Shown here piece by piece: positions 1 through 9,084 of a DNA stretch of 64,000 nucleotides (positions are counted from its first letter, which is position 1; every line of letters starts with the position of its first letter). This DNA is from Alkalimonas collagenimarina (GTDB lineage: Bacteria; Pseudomonadota; Gammaproteobacteria; Enterobacterales; Alteromonadaceae). The notes below the pieces were generated by a model. That model worked only from the letters and a program-made list of their open reading frames with translations, did not search any database and had not been told where the DNA came from. Location: positions 27,633 through 91,632 of the forward strand of contig NZ_JAUZVZ010000015.1 in assembly GCF_030717845.1 (NCBI RefSeq). Direction: 5' to 3'. The translations under genes and the position numbers were made by a program.

Positions 1-1
1 C

Positions 2-1321
2 CGAGTGCCAGACCAAACCATGGAGTACTACTTTTTATCGGCTTGGCAAGGTGAACCGGATGGTATCCGAACCAAAGCTGAATTTATTGCCTATCTTGAG
101 CAGCAAATTGAACAGCTGACGTTAACACCTCGAGTTCGGCTGGATACCGCCCTTACCAATCAGCAGGTGCAGCAGCCCCTAACCGCTGAACGGGCACTTC
201 ATTGGTCGGATCAACTGGCGGCCAGCGATATGCAGCGTCAAACCCCATATTATCGTTACGGCGGATGGGATTATGAGCGCAGACGCCCAGCAACATGGGA
301 ATACACCACTGGTTTGTTATTGCAGGCTTATGATGACTTGCATCAAGTGAAGCCCAACCCTGAGTGGCGCCAAGTGGTCAGTGATGTAGTGGATTCATTT
401 ATTACCGAAGATGGCGATATTCATACCTATGACATCAACAAGTACAATATCGATAGTTTGAATACCGGCGTGATCTTACTGCGAGAGTATCTGAACAACC
501 CACAACCGAACTATCGGGCAGCACTGGACTTAATGCGCCGACAAGTCGCTGAACACCCACGTACTGAGGATGGCGCTTTTTGGCACAAGCAAGTGTACCC
601 GCATCAATTGTGGTTGGATGGTGTCTACATGGGGATGCCTTTTTACGCTTTTTACAGCAACGAGTTTGAACAAGGTGCAGGGCTGGATGAAGTCGTTAAA
701 GAGTTTACGTTAACCCGAGACTTGCTTCGTGACCCAGATACCGGCTTGTATTTTCACGCCTGGGATGAAGCCAGACAGCAAAACTGGGCCGATCCAGAAA
801 CGGGCTTATCTCCGCACTTCTGGGGCCGTGGTTTTGGCTGGCTCACCATGGCGTTGGTGGATGTACTGGATCACATTCCACACGAACAAACCGAGCTACG
901 CCAACCGCTGTTGGATATGATCACCGATATTGCAGCCACGCTCGCGCAGTATCAAGATCCAGAGACAGGGGTTTGGTATCAAATACTGGATCGCCCAGAA
1001 GCTCCAGGCAACTATCTGGAATCCTCTGGTAGCGCCATGTTTACCTACTTCTATGCTAAAGCATTGAATCAAGGTTACTTGCCTGAGCAGTACCGAGCTA
1101 CCGCAGAAAAAGCCTATCAGGGCCTGTTGCAAGAGTTTGTCTTGGTTCACCCGGACGACAGCATCAGTCTGGTCAATACCGTGCAAGTGGCTGGGCTTGG
1201 CTTTGGTCGTGATGGCAGCTACCGCTATTACATGAGTGAGCCGGTATTTCGGAACGATGCCAAAGCCAATGGCCCCTTCATTATGGCCGGTGTGCAAATG
1301 GCGCAACTATTGAGTCACTAA
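2..1321 (+). CDS. Glycoside hydrolase family 105 (unsaturated rhamnogalacturonyl hydrolase), 5' end outside window
   Basis: This gene encodes a YteR/RhiN-type (alpha/alpha)6-barrel enzyme that removes the unsaturated uronic acid left at the non-reducing end of pectin oligomers by lyases. Visible GH105 signatures are WEYTTGLLLQAYDDL, HQLWLDGVYMGMPFYAF (with the conserved Asp of the WLDG segment) and FWGRGFGWLTMAL. The frame stays open to the left edge. The GTG at 5 and ATG at 20 are poor starts because the first 45 residues (EYYFLSAWQGEPDGI onward) precede the GH105 domain and resemble the C-terminal end of DUF4861 proteins. I infer that the window shows the 3' part of a DUF4861-GH105 fusion. 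It is followed by pectinesterase and rhamnogalacturonan acetylesterase genes, which fits a pectin-utilisation cluster. Confidence 0.85.
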   Translation, partial: RVPDQTMEYYFLSAWQGEPDGIRTKAEFIAYLEQQIEQLTLTPRVRLDTALTNQQVQQPLTAERALHWSDQLAASDMQRQTPYYRYGGWDYERRRPATWEYTTGLLLQAYDDLHQVKPNPEWRQVVSDVVDSFITEDGDIHTYDINKYNIDSLNTGVILLREYLNNPQPNYRAALDLMRRQVAEHPRTEDGAFWHKQVYPHQLWLDGVYMGMPFYAFYSNEFEQGAGLDEVVKEFTLTRDLLRDPDTGLYFHAWDEARQQNWADPETGLSPHFWGRGFGWLTMALVDVLDHIPHEQTELRQPLLDMITDIAATLAQYQDPETGVWYQILDRPEAPGNYLESSGSAMFTYFYAKALNQGYLPEQYRATAEKAYQGLLQEFVLVHPDDSISLVNTVQVAGLGFGRDGSYRYYMSEPVFRNDAKANGPFIMAGVQMAQLLSH

Positions 1322-1347
1322 AACTACTGAGTTCTTCTAAGGCTTGG

Positions 1348-1371
1348 GCCGGCATATGCCGGCTCTTTTTT
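1348..1371 (+). terminator. Intrinsic terminator after the GH105 gene
   Basis: A perfect 16-base palindrome, GCCGGCATATGCCGGC, is followed by TCTTTTTT. It lies directly before the AGGAG ribosome-binding site of the pectinesterase gene, so it may act as a partial terminator or attenuator inside the pectin operon. Confidence 0.7.
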
Positions 1372-1383
1372 CAGGAGCATACT

Positions 1384-2430
1384 ATGCTCAAACACCACTC
1401 TATTACCATTGTATTCCTTTGTTTTACGTATGCTATGACTTTGCTCTCGCTATGTGCTTACGCAGCAGACCAGCCATTATTCATTCGTGTAGCACCTGAT
1501 GGCAGCGGTGATTTCGTGTTGATCCAGCAAGCACTCAACAGTTTGCCTGACAACGATCAGCTGGCCATAATCCAGCTAGCTGCAGGGGTCTACCCCGAAA
1601 AGCTCTACCTCACCCGCGATAAGGTTTTACTGATAGGCGCGGGCGCCGAGCACACCATCATTCGCATAGCCGAACTACGAAGCAACTGGTTGAAGCAACA
1701 CCCAACCGACTGGGGGGCCGCGGTGGTCAACATTGCCGCCAGCGATATTGCCCTGCTGCAGCTAAGCGTTCACAACAGTTATGGCGACTTGACGGGTGAT
1801 CATGAGCATCAATTTGCGATACGTGGTTTTGAGCAAGCCAGTCGGATCATCACTGCCGATTGCTCCGTTATTGCTGGTGGGGCTGATACGCTCAGCCTGT
1901 GGAATAAAACCGATGGTATGTATTATCACCATAATTGTTATTTTGAAGGTCATACCGATATGGTGTGCCCACGCGGCTGGGCTTTTTTCAGCCACAGCCG
2001 TTTCGTCAATAAAAAAGCCTATGCCACGCTCTGGCATGATGGTGAACTTGATCCCCAGCAAAAAATGGTGATACGCGATTCCCGCTTTGATGGCGTTGAA
2101 GGCTTTATGCTGGCGCGGCGCCATTATGATGCACAGTTTTACCTGATCAACAATCAGTACAACAGCAGCATGGCAGATACCCCGATATTTCGTCATACCT
2201 ACCCGACCGAGCCTGAGCGGGATCAGGACAATCGATGGGGAGACCGCTACTATTTCAGTCACAAGCAGTCAGCTGATGCGATCTATCCCTGGCTGGAAAC
2301 CAACTTGCATCACCACCCTGCGGGCCTAACTGCACAAGACATTACCGCCCAATGGGCCTTTGATGGCCGTTGGGATCCTGAAGCCGAACTGGTTCGAATT
2401 TATCGTCTGTACAACGAGGTAAAACCATGA
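1384..2430 (+). CDS. Pectinesterase, CE8 family (pectin methylesterase)
   Basis: A secreted right-handed beta-helix enzyme that demethylates homogalacturonan. An N-terminal signal peptide ends near LSLCAYA. The typical CE8 opening follows (VAPDGSGDFVLIQQAL, then GVYPEKLYL and LLIGAG). The active-site region is recognisable: HQFAIRG matches the oxyanion Gln segment, and the two Asp sites are in GADTLSLW and GHTDMVCPRGW, although the usual DFIFG motif is altered. This places it in a divergent CE8 subgroup. The start has an AGGAG site 6 bases upstream. Its ATGA overlap with the next gene indicates translational coupling with the acetylesterase. Confidence 0.85.
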   Translation: MLKHHSITIVFLCFTYAMTLLSLCAYAADQPLFIRVAPDGSGDFVLIQQALNSLPDNDQLAIIQLAAGVYPEKLYLTRDKVLLIGAGAEHTIIRIAELRSNWLKQHPTDWGAAVVNIAASDIALLQLSVHNSYGDLTGDHEHQFAIRGFEQASRIITADCSVIAGGADTLSLWNKTDGMYYHHNCYFEGHTDMVCPRGWAFFSHSRFVNKKAYATLWHDGELDPQQKMVIRDSRFDGVEGFMLARRHYDAQFYLINNQYNSSMADTPIFRHTYPTEPERDQDNRWGDRYYFSHKQSADAIYPWLETNLHHHPAGLTAQDITAQWAFDGRWDPEAELVRIYRLYNEVKP

Positions 2431-3212
2431 GCATGGCCATCAAAATGACCGCCTTAGCCACTTTGTGTTTTTTGATCCTGTTTTATTCTGTTCGTCTTGG
2501 TGCAGCAGAGAATACCCATCTTGCTCCGATCAGACTTCATCTGGTCGGTGACTCGACCATGTCTGATAAACCCAATCTGGCTTATCCAGAGCGTGGTTGG
2601 GGCCAGCTGTTGCCGGAATTTATGTTACCACAGCTCACGGTAATCAATCATGCCGCCAATGGTCGAAGCACCCGACGTTTTGTCAACGAAGGACGCTGGC
2701 AGCGCTTACTCAGCGATGTAAATCAGGGCGACTATGTCCTGATCCAGTTTGGCCATAATGATTCCAAGCAATCCGATCCGGCTCGCTTTGCCGATGCCGC
2801 CACCGATTACCGGGAGTTTCTGACGCAATTCATCGCCGATGTTCGGGAGCGAGGTGCCACGCCCATGTTGGCTAGTTCCATTTGTCGGCGCAATTTCAAC
2901 GATGAAGCCGTGTTGCAACAAGACCTGACCGCTTATGCCAATGCGGCCAGACAAGTCGCTGAACAACAGCAGGTGAGCTTTTTTGACTTACAGCAGTACA
3001 GCTGCAATTACTGGCAAGAACAAGGCCCTGCGGCCAGCCAAGCCTATTTTATCCAGGTACCAGCTGACTTGTACGCCAAGTTTCCACAAGGCACCACAGA
3101 TAATACTCACCTGAGTGTGCAGGGAGCCAGCAAGGTAGCCCAGTTTTTCATCCGCAAATTACAGCACCAGCAACATCCTTTAAGCCAGTACGTATACCGG
3201 GAGCTGCTCTAG
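2427..3212 (+). CDS. Rhamnogalacturonan acetylesterase, SGNH/GDSL fold (CE12)
   Basis: A secreted esterase that removes acetyl groups from rhamnogalacturonan so that lyases and GH105 enzymes can act. After a signal peptide (to about GAAENT) come the SGNH blocks: HLVGDSTMSD (nucleophile Ser), NHAANGRSTR (Gly block), LIQFGHNDSKQ (Asn block) and TTDNTHLSVQG (catalytic Asp-x-x-His). The length is usual for RhgT/YesT-type CE12 enzymes. The ATG overlaps the pectinesterase stop by four bases. An alternative start at the second Met would shorten the signal peptide slightly. Confidence 0.9.
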   Translation: MSMAIKMTALATLCFLILFYSVRLGAAENTHLAPIRLHLVGDSTMSDKPNLAYPERGWGQLLPEFMLPQLTVINHAANGRSTRRFVNEGRWQRLLSDVNQGDYVLIQFGHNDSKQSDPARFADAATDYREFLTQFIADVRERGATPMLASSICRRNFNDEAVLQQDLTAYANAARQVAEQQQVSFFDLQQYSCNYWQEQGPAASQAYFIQVPADLYAKFPQGTTDNTHLSVQGASKVAQFFIRKLQHQQHPLSQYVYRELL

Positions 3213-3235
3213 AGCTTGCTGGGTAAAACTCACAT

Positions 3236-3260
3236 AAAAAAACCGGCTTCATCAGCCGGT
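3236..3260. terminator. Shared terminator between the acetylesterase and grpE
   Basis: The inverted repeat ACCGGCT-TCATC-AGCCGGT is flanked on its left by seven A residues, which read as a U tract for the grpE transcript from the minus strand. It lies between two convergent genes and can serve both, better for grpE. Confidence 0.7.
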
Positions 3261-3281
3261 CTTGTTGTAACTGAACTTGCG

Positions 3282-3878
3282 TTACTCAGTATCTTGCTGT
3301 GGCGCTTTAGACACCCCCACCATCGCAGGGCGTAGCAAACGACCATTTAACTCATAGCCTTTTTGCATCACAAAAGTCACCGTATTCGGTGCGACATCGG
3401 CTGTTTCCATCATCGACATCGCCTGATGCTGGTCCGGGTTGAATGGCTCACCTTGCGGGTCCAGTTGTTGCACACCATACTTTGCTACCGTATCAAGGAA
3501 GCTTTTTAGCGTCAGCTCCACCCCTTCAGTCACCGAGTTCATGCTTTCATCATCTTTATTGATAAAACCAAGCGCTCGCTCCAGGTTATCAACCACAGGC
3601 AACAAATCACCAGCAAACTTTTCCAGCGCAAATTTATGCGCTTTCTCTACGTCCTGACTGGCACGGCGGCGGCTGTTCTCAGCCTCAGCTTTAATGCGCA
3701 ACATGGCATCTTGTTGATCAGCCACCTGCTTACGCAGCTGCTCTAGCTCTGCTTCCAGCTTATCGAACACGCTTTGCTCACTCGATACGTCGACCGTATC
3801 TTGTTCTTGCTGTTCAGTAGTGGCGTCAGCCTGAATGGTTTCATCCTCAGGTGCTTGGGGTTGTTGTTGCTCAGTCAT
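3282..3878 (-). CDS. grpE: GrpE, nucleotide exchange factor of DnaK
   Basis: Co-chaperone that releases ADP from DnaK. It has an acidic, disordered N-terminus, a long coiled coil around residues 35-95 ([32 protein letters not shown]), and the C-terminal beta domain ending MVGVSKAPQ. The length of 198 residues is normal. It lies 27 bases downstream of hrcA on the same strand and was probably co-transcribed with it. In many bacteria dnaK-dnaJ would follow, but here the next gene is a convergent pectin esterase. Confidence 0.97.
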   Translation of the reverse strand: MTEQQQPQAPEDETIQADATTEQQEQDTVDVSSEQSVFDKLEAELEQLRKQVADQQDAMLRIKAEAENSRRRASQDVEKAHKFALEKFAGDLLPVVDNLERALGFINKDDESMNSVTEGVELTLKSFLDTVAKYGVQQLDPQGEPFNPDQHQAMSMMETADVAPNTVTFVMQKGYELNGRLLRPAMVGVSKAPQQDTE

Positions 3879-3905
3879 TAATTACGTCTCCAAAGTTCTG
3901 TACGG

Positions 3906-4937
3906 CTAATATGGGGATCTATTCTGCTGATTCAAGTTAAAATTTAACTGTCGGCTACAGGCTTCAATCAGAGGTACTAATCGGCTGTATGGCATACGAC
4001 GAGGCCCAAGTAAGGCGATAAAGCGATGCGGCTCGGCCTGATAACGCTGTACAATCAAACTGACATTGGCCAGTTCGACAAAACCAGTTTCTTTTCCAAG
4101 CACCAGTTTAACATGCTCATCATGGCTTAGCGTCTGTAAAAATTTCACCAATCCAGCGGGATGTTCCAGCATGGCAAAAACATGCTGCAACGATGGATTT
4201 TGTTGGTACTCTGGTGACAACAGCAATTGATGCTGACCATAAATCAATGGCTGGTGTTGCTGCATTTCATCCAGACCAAGTTGCCCTAATACGCGCTGCA
4301 CCAACTGCTGGCAGTCGCCATGCTCACCTTGCGCCATCATTTGTAGCCGCGACATACCTTCTTGCCATTGCACTCCAGCTAAAGCCGCATTCAGTAAACA
4401 TAAACCCTGACTTAAGGTGGCATTATCCACCGACTGCTCATGATGCAACACCCGGTGCAAGATATCTCCATCTTCATCAATTACCACCAACAACAGGCTA
4501 TCGGCGGCCAGTCGAACCAAATCGACCTGCCGGATCACCCGGCCCCCTTCTTTAGGAGCACTGATTACAGCAACACAACCGGTCAGGTTGGTCAGCAATT
4601 GACCGACACGCTGACACATCAGTGAAATGGGTAACTCCGCCGGCAACTGTTTCAGCACTTGCTGCTGCCAACGCGTTGGTAGTGGTTCCAGCCGCAGCAT
4701 TTTATTGAAAAATTGCCGGATCCCTTGAGTGGTAGGTATACGGCCAGCTGAGGTATGTGGCGAACGAATAAAACCTTGCTGCTCCAATTGCACCATGGTA
4801 TTGCGCACCGTAGCAGGACTCACATCTAAATCATCCTGTGCAGCCAAAAATTTAGAGGAAACTGGCTGCCCATCGGCTAGATACTGCTCAACTATCATTT
4901 TTAAAATTAGATCTGCGCGCTCTAAACGGGAACCCAT
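3906..4937 (-). CDS. hrcA: HrcA, heat-inducible transcription repressor
   Basis: Repressor of chaperone operons that binds CIRCE elements. An N-terminal winged helix (VSPATVRNTMVQLEQQGFI) is followed by the HrcA dimerisation and GAF-like domains (DLVRLAADSLLLVVIDEDG; GLVKFLQTL; ALLGPRRMPYSRLVPLIEA). The length of 343 residues matches the family. HrcA is absent from enterobacteria but occurs in several other gammaproteobacteria. I found no CIRCE (TTAGCACTC-N9-GAGTGCTAA) in the 150 bases between hrcA and nadK, so autorepression by the standard operator is not visible here. Confidence 0.95.
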   Translation of the reverse strand: MGSRLERADLILKMIVEQYLADGQPVSSKFLAAQDDLDVSPATVRNTMVQLEQQGFIRSPHTSAGRIPTTQGIRQFFNKMLRLEPLPTRWQQQVLKQLPAELPISLMCQRVGQLLTNLTGCVAVISAPKEGGRVIRQVDLVRLAADSLLLVVIDEDGDILHRVLHHEQSVDNATLSQGLCLLNAALAGVQWQEGMSRLQMMAQGEHGDCQQLVQRVLGQLGLDEMQQHQPLIYGQHQLLLSPEYQQNPSLQHVFAMLEHPAGLVKFLQTLSHDEHVKLVLGKETGFVELANVSLIVQRYQAEPHRFIALLGPRRMPYSRLVPLIEACSRQLNFNLNQQNRSPY

Positions 4938-5029
4938 AATGCATACCTGGCTTTGTTATCTCATCGATCTGGGGGCTAATTGGTAAAATACAACTGCGAG
5001 AGTCCGTTTAAATGATGCTATCTGGATGG

Positions 5030-5057
5030 TTGTTGCGCTATAAAATCACGTTATACT
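5030..5057 (+). promoter_or_regulatory. Predicted sigma-70 promoter of nadK
   Basis: TTGTTG at 5030-5035 and TATACT at 5052-5057 are separated by 16 bases, and the nadK ATG follows 31 bases later. Inferred from consensus only. Confidence 0.5.
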
Positions 5058-5088
5058 GACCACAGTATTCACTGACACACGAGCCACT

Positions 5089-5970
5089 ATGAGCCTAGCC
5101 TTTAAAACTGTTGGCCTGATCGGCAAGCCGAATCACCAGGGAGCCAATCTAACTTTGGTTGCCTTGTACCATTTTTTACTGGCGCAAGGGCTGACCGTTT
5201 ATCTGGAAGAGCGAGTCGCTCAAACAGTTGATCTCACTGATGTCAAAACATTGGATTTAGTCGATCTGGGTAAAGCCTGTGATTTGGCTATTGTGGTCGG
5301 TGGTGATGGCAATATGCTGGGGGCAGCACGAGTTCTATCCCGTTTTGATATCGCTGTACTGGGCGTCAACCGTGGCAACCTCGGCTTTTTAACCGACTTA
5401 TCACCAGAAAACTTTGAACAGCCTTTAACCGATGTGCTCGCCGGGCAATTCAAAACCGAACTCCGTAACTTGCTGGAAATCTCCATTCACCGCCATGGCA
5501 CCATTAAAAGCAGCAATAGTGCGGTCAATGAAGCCGTGCTGCATGCTGATAAAGTGGCGCATATGATTGAGTTTGAAGCCTACATCAATGACGAATTCGT
5601 CTTTAGCCAGCGCTCTGATGGCTTGATCATCAGCACCCCTACCGGCTCAACCGCCTACTCATTATCAGGGGGCGGGCCTATCCTCACGCCGGATCTGGAT
5701 GCGATGACGCTGGTACCTATGTTTCCTCATACCCTGAGTAGCCGCCCTCTGGTGGTCTCTGGCAACAGTGAAATTCATTTAAAAGTGGCAGACAGCAACG
5801 ATGCTCACCTGCAAATTAGCTGCGATAGTCATGTCATCTTGGCAGTGATGCCAGGCGATGATATTTTTATTCGCAAACATCCACGGCCATTGCGTCTTAT
5901 TCACCCACCGGGGTACAGCTATTATCATGTGCTACGAAATAAACTGGGCTGGGGAAGCAAACTTTATTAA
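5089..5970 (+). CDS. nadK: NAD kinase
   Basis: ATP-dependent phosphorylation of NAD to NADP in the cytoplasm. The family's GGDG motif is present ([15 protein letters not shown]), as are [11 protein letters not shown], the NE segment ([12 protein letters not shown]) and the glycine-rich segment [22 protein letters not shown]. The length of 293 residues equals that of enterobacterial NadK. It is divergent from hrcA-grpE and precedes recN, the same arrangement as grpE-nadK-recN in Escherichia coli. Confidence 0.97.
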   Translation: MSLAFKTVGLIGKPNHQGANLTLVALYHFLLAQGLTVYLEERVAQTVDLTDVKTLDLVDLGKACDLAIVVGGDGNMLGAARVLSRFDIAVLGVNRGNLGFLTDLSPENFEQPLTDVLAGQFKTELRNLLEISIHRHGTIKSSNSAVNEAVLHADKVAHMIEFEAYINDEFVFSQRSDGLIISTPTGSTAYSLSGGGPILTPDLDAMTLVPMFPHTLSSRPLVVSGNSEIHLKVADSNDAHLQISCDSHVILAVMPGDDIFIRKHPRPLRLIHPPGYSYYHVLRNKLGWGSKLY

Positions 5971-5996
5971 TCAGATGCTTGCAAAACCAGCAATTA

Positions 5997-6027
5997 CTGT
6001 ATAGATTTACACTGTCTATTTAAACAG
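5997..6027 (+). promoter_or_regulatory. Tandem LexA (SOS) boxes upstream of recN
   Basis: CTGT-CTATTTAA-ACAG at 6012-6027 is an exact CTGT-N8-ACAG SOS box. A second, one-mismatch box, CTGT-ATAGATTT-ACAC, lies immediately upstream at 5997-6012 and shares one base with it. They overlap a likely promoter (TTGCAA at 5979-5984 with an AT-rich -10 near 6000-6007). recN is a strongly LexA-controlled gene with multiple boxes in E. coli. Confidence 0.85.
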
Positions 6028-6085
6028 TCTTTTGGCATGGTATCACCAGCCATTAAGACGACAGGTATCCATGCAGGAGTCCGCC

Positions 6086-7753
6086 ATGTTGTGTCATCTT
6101 CACATCAGTAACTTTGCTATCGTCCGTGCCCTTGAGCTGGATTGGTCTAACGGCATGACCAGTATTACTGGTGAAACCGGTGCCGGTAAATCCATCGCAC
6201 TGGATGCACTGGCGTTGTGTCTTGGTGAGCGGGCAGAAGCCAGCATGGTTCGCCCCGGAGCCGATAAAGCCGATATTGTCGCGACTTTTGATATCAGCAC
6301 CCTGACAGATGCACAGCAATGGCTGGAGCAACAAGATTTGGCCATGGGCCATGAATGCATCATCCGCCGGGTAATCAGCAGTGAGGGACGCTCACGTGGC
6401 TACATCAATGGCGTGCAAGTACCTGCACAGCAGTTAAAAGCATTAGGACAACATTTACTCAGCATTCATGGTCAACATGCCCACCAACTGCTGTTAAAAG
6501 CAGATTATCAACGCCAGCTGCTCGACGCCTTTGCCAATCATGAGCCCAGTTTGCAGCAATGCCGTTCTCATTGGCAGCAGTGGCAGCAACTCAAGCAAGA
6601 ACAACAGCAACTACAACAAGCCTGTCAACAGCGCGAAGCCCAACAACAGCTGCTGGAGTATCAGGTGGCAGAATTGGATCAATTTGCACCAGGTGAGCAG
6701 GAATACCCTGAGCTGGAAGCTGAACACCGCCGACTTAACCATGGACAGCAACTGGTTACCGACAGCCAGCGTTGTCTGGAGCAATTGTATGACAGTGATC
6801 AAACCAGCATTTATCAGGCATTAAACAGCAATGTACAGCAGCTGGAACAATTGGCTCAGCTCGACCCTGAGCTAAGCTCCGTGCATCAGATGCTAAGCGA
6901 AGCCCTGGTGCAAGTCGAAGAAGCTAGCCGCGAGCTGCGTCACTACAGCGATCACCTCGAATTAGACCCCGCTCGCTTGCATGAAGTGGATGAGCGGCTT
7001 AGCCAATGGCTGCAATTGAGCCGTAAGCACCAAATCAATGAAAGCGAGCTCACCCAGCATCATCAGCAACTGAGTGCACAGCTGCAAGCATTAACGCGAG
7101 ATGATGCTCGGCTGGATGAATTAGCACAACAGTTACACGAGGCTGAGCAGCAGTACCAGCACAGTGCAGAACAACTAAGCCAGCAGCGCCAGCAGTCCGC
7201 TAGCCAATTAAGTAAACTCATCAGCCAGAGTATGCATGAACTTAATATGCAAAATGGTCAATTTGCCATTGATGTTACGCCACTGCCGCTGGATAAAGCT
7301 GGGCCACTTGGCATTGATAAAATTGAGTTCCAGGTATGTACCAACCCCGGTCAGCCATTGCAAGCCTTACATAAAGTAGCTTCTGGTGGTGAGTTATCCC
7401 GCATTAGTTTAGCCGTCCAGGTGATACTGGCCGATCAAATCACCACCCCAACCTTGATCTTTGATGAAGTAGACGTTGGCATCAGCGGTCCTGTTGCTGC
7501 AGGCGTGGGCCGTTTATTACGGCAACTGGGTGAGCGCTGTCAGGTGATCTGTATTACCCACTTACCGCAGGTCGCCAGCCTTGGCCATCAACAATTGTTT
7601 GTCGAAAAGTACACCGATGGTGTCGCCACTGAGACCCGAATTCGTGCGTTAAGCGATGAAGAAAGAGTCACCGAAATTGCGCGGCTGCTAGCTGGCGAAA
7701 ATATCAGCGCCAGTGCGCTCGCCAATGCCCGTGAACTTTTGTGTGCACCCTGA
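6086..7753 (+). CDS. recN: RecN, SMC-like DNA double-strand break repair protein
   Basis: Recombination-associated ATPase with an SMC-like layout: N-terminal Walker A (ITGETGAGKSIALDALAL), a long Gln-rich coiled coil (about residues 160-390), and C-terminal signature (ASGGELSRISLAVQ) with Walker B (TLIFDEVDVGISG). I chose ATG 6086 because the protein then begins MLCHLHISNFAIVRALEL, aligning with the E. coli start, and AGGAG lies 6 bases upstream. Starts further upstream would put coding sequence close to or inside the operator. Length 555 residues. Expression should be SOS-controlled through the two LexA boxes. Confidence 0.95.
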   Translation: MLCHLHISNFAIVRALELDWSNGMTSITGETGAGKSIALDALALCLGERAEASMVRPGADKADIVATFDISTLTDAQQWLEQQDLAMGHECIIRRVISSEGRSRGYINGVQVPAQQLKALGQHLLSIHGQHAHQLLLKADYQRQLLDAFANHEPSLQQCRSHWQQWQQLKQEQQQLQQACQQREAQQQLLEYQVAELDQFAPGEQEYPELEAEHRRLNHGQQLVTDSQRCLEQLYDSDQTSIYQALNSNVQQLEQLAQLDPELSSVHQMLSEALVQVEEASRELRHYSDHLELDPARLHEVDERLSQWLQLSRKHQINESELTQHHQQLSAQLQALTRDDARLDELAQQLHEAEQQYQHSAEQLSQQRQQSASQLSKLISQSMHELNMQNGQFAIDVTPLPLDKAGPLGIDKIEFQVCTNPGQPLQALHKVASGGELSRISLAVQVILADQITTPTLIFDEVDVGISGPVAAGVGRLLRQLGERCQVICITHLPQVASLGHQQLFVEKYTDGVATETRIRALSDEERVTEIARLLAGENISASALANARELLCAP

Positions 7754-7815
7754 GTCAGAGGCTGTACGCTATCATCCTCTTCAGGTATGATAAAGGCAAC
7801 TAGATTGATGAGAAG

Positions 7816-8175
7816 ATGAAACCAATGAAAGTAGTAGCTAAATGGCTGATCATCCTGTGCTTTGGTTTGAGCCTAAGTGCATGCAGTAGCTGGATTTACC
7901 GCATCGACATTCCACAAGGGAACTACATGGAACAAAAAGATGTCGATAAATTGCGAGTGCAAATGACCAAAGAGCAGGTTCGCTTTGTCTTGGGCCACCC
8001 GGTCGCACAAAACAGTTTTGATGATAACATTTGGCATTATTACTACGCGATCCAACGTGGTAATGGTGAACAAATGGAAAAGTCATTGATTGTGCACTTT
8101 GATGATGGCCGCTTAAGCCAGTTGCAAGGTGATTTTGATATCCCGGAAGACTTTGAGAGCCCACTGGATCTATAA
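7816..8175 (+). CDS. bamE: BamE (SmpA), outer-membrane assembly lipoprotein
   Basis: Small lipoprotein of the BAM complex that supports BamD-BamA interaction. The signal peptide ends in lipobox LSAC with the acylated Cys at residue 23. The BamE domain follows (YRIDIPQGNYMEQ, VDKLRVQMTKEQVRFVLGHP, WHYYYAIQRGNG). Met1 and Met4 are both possible starts, and GAGAAG lies before the first. The place after recN matches the conserved order in gammaproteobacteria. Confidence 0.95.
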   Translation: MKPMKVVAKWLIILCFGLSLSACSSWIYRIDIPQGNYMEQKDVDKLRVQMTKEQVRFVLGHPVAQNSFDDNIWHYYYAIQRGNGEQMEKSLIVHFDDGRLSQLQGDFDIPEDFESPLDL

Positions 8176-8198
8176 CTCATTACCCATTCCGGGCTAGG

Positions 8199-8540
8199 CT
8201 AAGGCGTTGTTTTATTCAGCGCCTTACCGCCAGTAACCTGATTTGCCCTGCCTTCCTGCTTCGCCTTTTCTGCCCGACGACGTCGTAATTCTTTTGGATC
8301 AGCAATCAATGGTCGATACAACTCAATCCGATCGCCTGATTTGATCCGATCCGACATTTTAACCGCCCGGCTCCAAATACCTACTTTCTGGTTTTCCATG
8401 TCTATATCAGGGTACATATCCAGGATCCCTGAACGTAGAATAGCCTGCTGCACCGTGCAATGTGCGGGCACACTCACGGTTAATAACGATTGGCGCTCTG
8501 GCAACGCATAGACCACTTCAATGGTCACCGATTCAGACAT
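8199..8540 (-). CDS. rnfH: RnfH-family protein (RatB)
   Basis: Small ubiquitin-like (beta-grasp) protein of the RnfH/RatB family, role unsettled. Family sequence is visible in [46 protein letters not shown] and [14 protein letters not shown] place the start at 8540 ([12 protein letters not shown]), which overlaps the ratA stop by eight bases. The reading frame extends further upstream inside ratA, but family members begin just before the first beta strand. The C-terminal tail is basic. Confidence 0.9.
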   Translation of the reverse strand: MSESVTIEVVYALPERQSLLTVSVPAHCTVQQAILRSGILDMYPDIDMENQKVGIWSRAVKMSDRIKSGDRIELYRPLIADPKELRRRRAEKAKQEGRANQVTGGKALNKTTP

Positions 8541-8976
8541 CAGAGGCTCCATAGACCTGTTTAGCGCGTTCGGTAAAGGCATTAACCATGGCCGCCGTTA
8601 GCTCTTTAAACAATTTACCAAACGCCATTTCAACCAACTTATTGCTAAATTCAAAATCCAGCTGCAACTGCACTTTGCAGGCATTGTGCTGCAGCTCGAT
8701 AAACTGCCAGCCGCCCTGCAGTTGCTTAAAGGGACCATCCACTAAATTCATATCAATACGGCTGGGTGCGGTTAAACGGTTTAAGGTGGTAAATGATTTC
8801 CCCAACCCCGCTTTACCAATTTCGAGCCGGGCTTCCATCTGTTCGGCCGATTGCGTTAAAATGCTGGCAGCTTTACAACCGGGCAAAAACTCCGGATATC
8901 GATTAATATCATTCACTAGATCAAACATTTGCTGAGCACTGTAAAAAACCAGAGCACTGCGCTCAATTTGTGGCAT
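8533..8976 (-). CDS. ratA: RatA, START-like/SRPBCC-fold protein
   Basis: Member of the RatA/COQ10 family. In E. coli RatA has been described as an anti-association factor for ribosomal subunits, and COQ10 homologues bind ubiquinone. Signatures are [40 protein letters not shown] and the C-terminal amphipathic helix [18 protein letters not shown]. The start is ATG 8976 ([11 protein letters not shown]) with GAGGGGAG upstream. A GTG five codons earlier is less likely. Paired with rnfH and divergent from smpB, as in E. coli. Confidence 0.93.
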   Translation of the reverse strand: MPQIERSALVFYSAQQMFDLVNDINRYPEFLPGCKAASILTQSAEQMEARLEIGKAGLGKSFTTLNRLTAPSRIDMNLVDGPFKQLQGGWQFIELQHNACKVQLQLDFEFSNKLVEMAFGKLFKELTAAMVNAFTERAKQVYGASDV

Positions 8977-9084
8977 ACTCACTCCCCTCACAACAAGAGG
9001 CAGATTGTAGCAGAAAAGTCACTATCAACAAGGTTTGAAAAGACCATAGCAAGCAGCCCCCATGATCTCGTATACTAGGCGACT

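Noticed and set aside
4938..5088. CIRCE operator search upstream of hrcA
   Set aside because: No inverted repeat resembling TTAGCACTC-N9-GAGTGCTAA is present.
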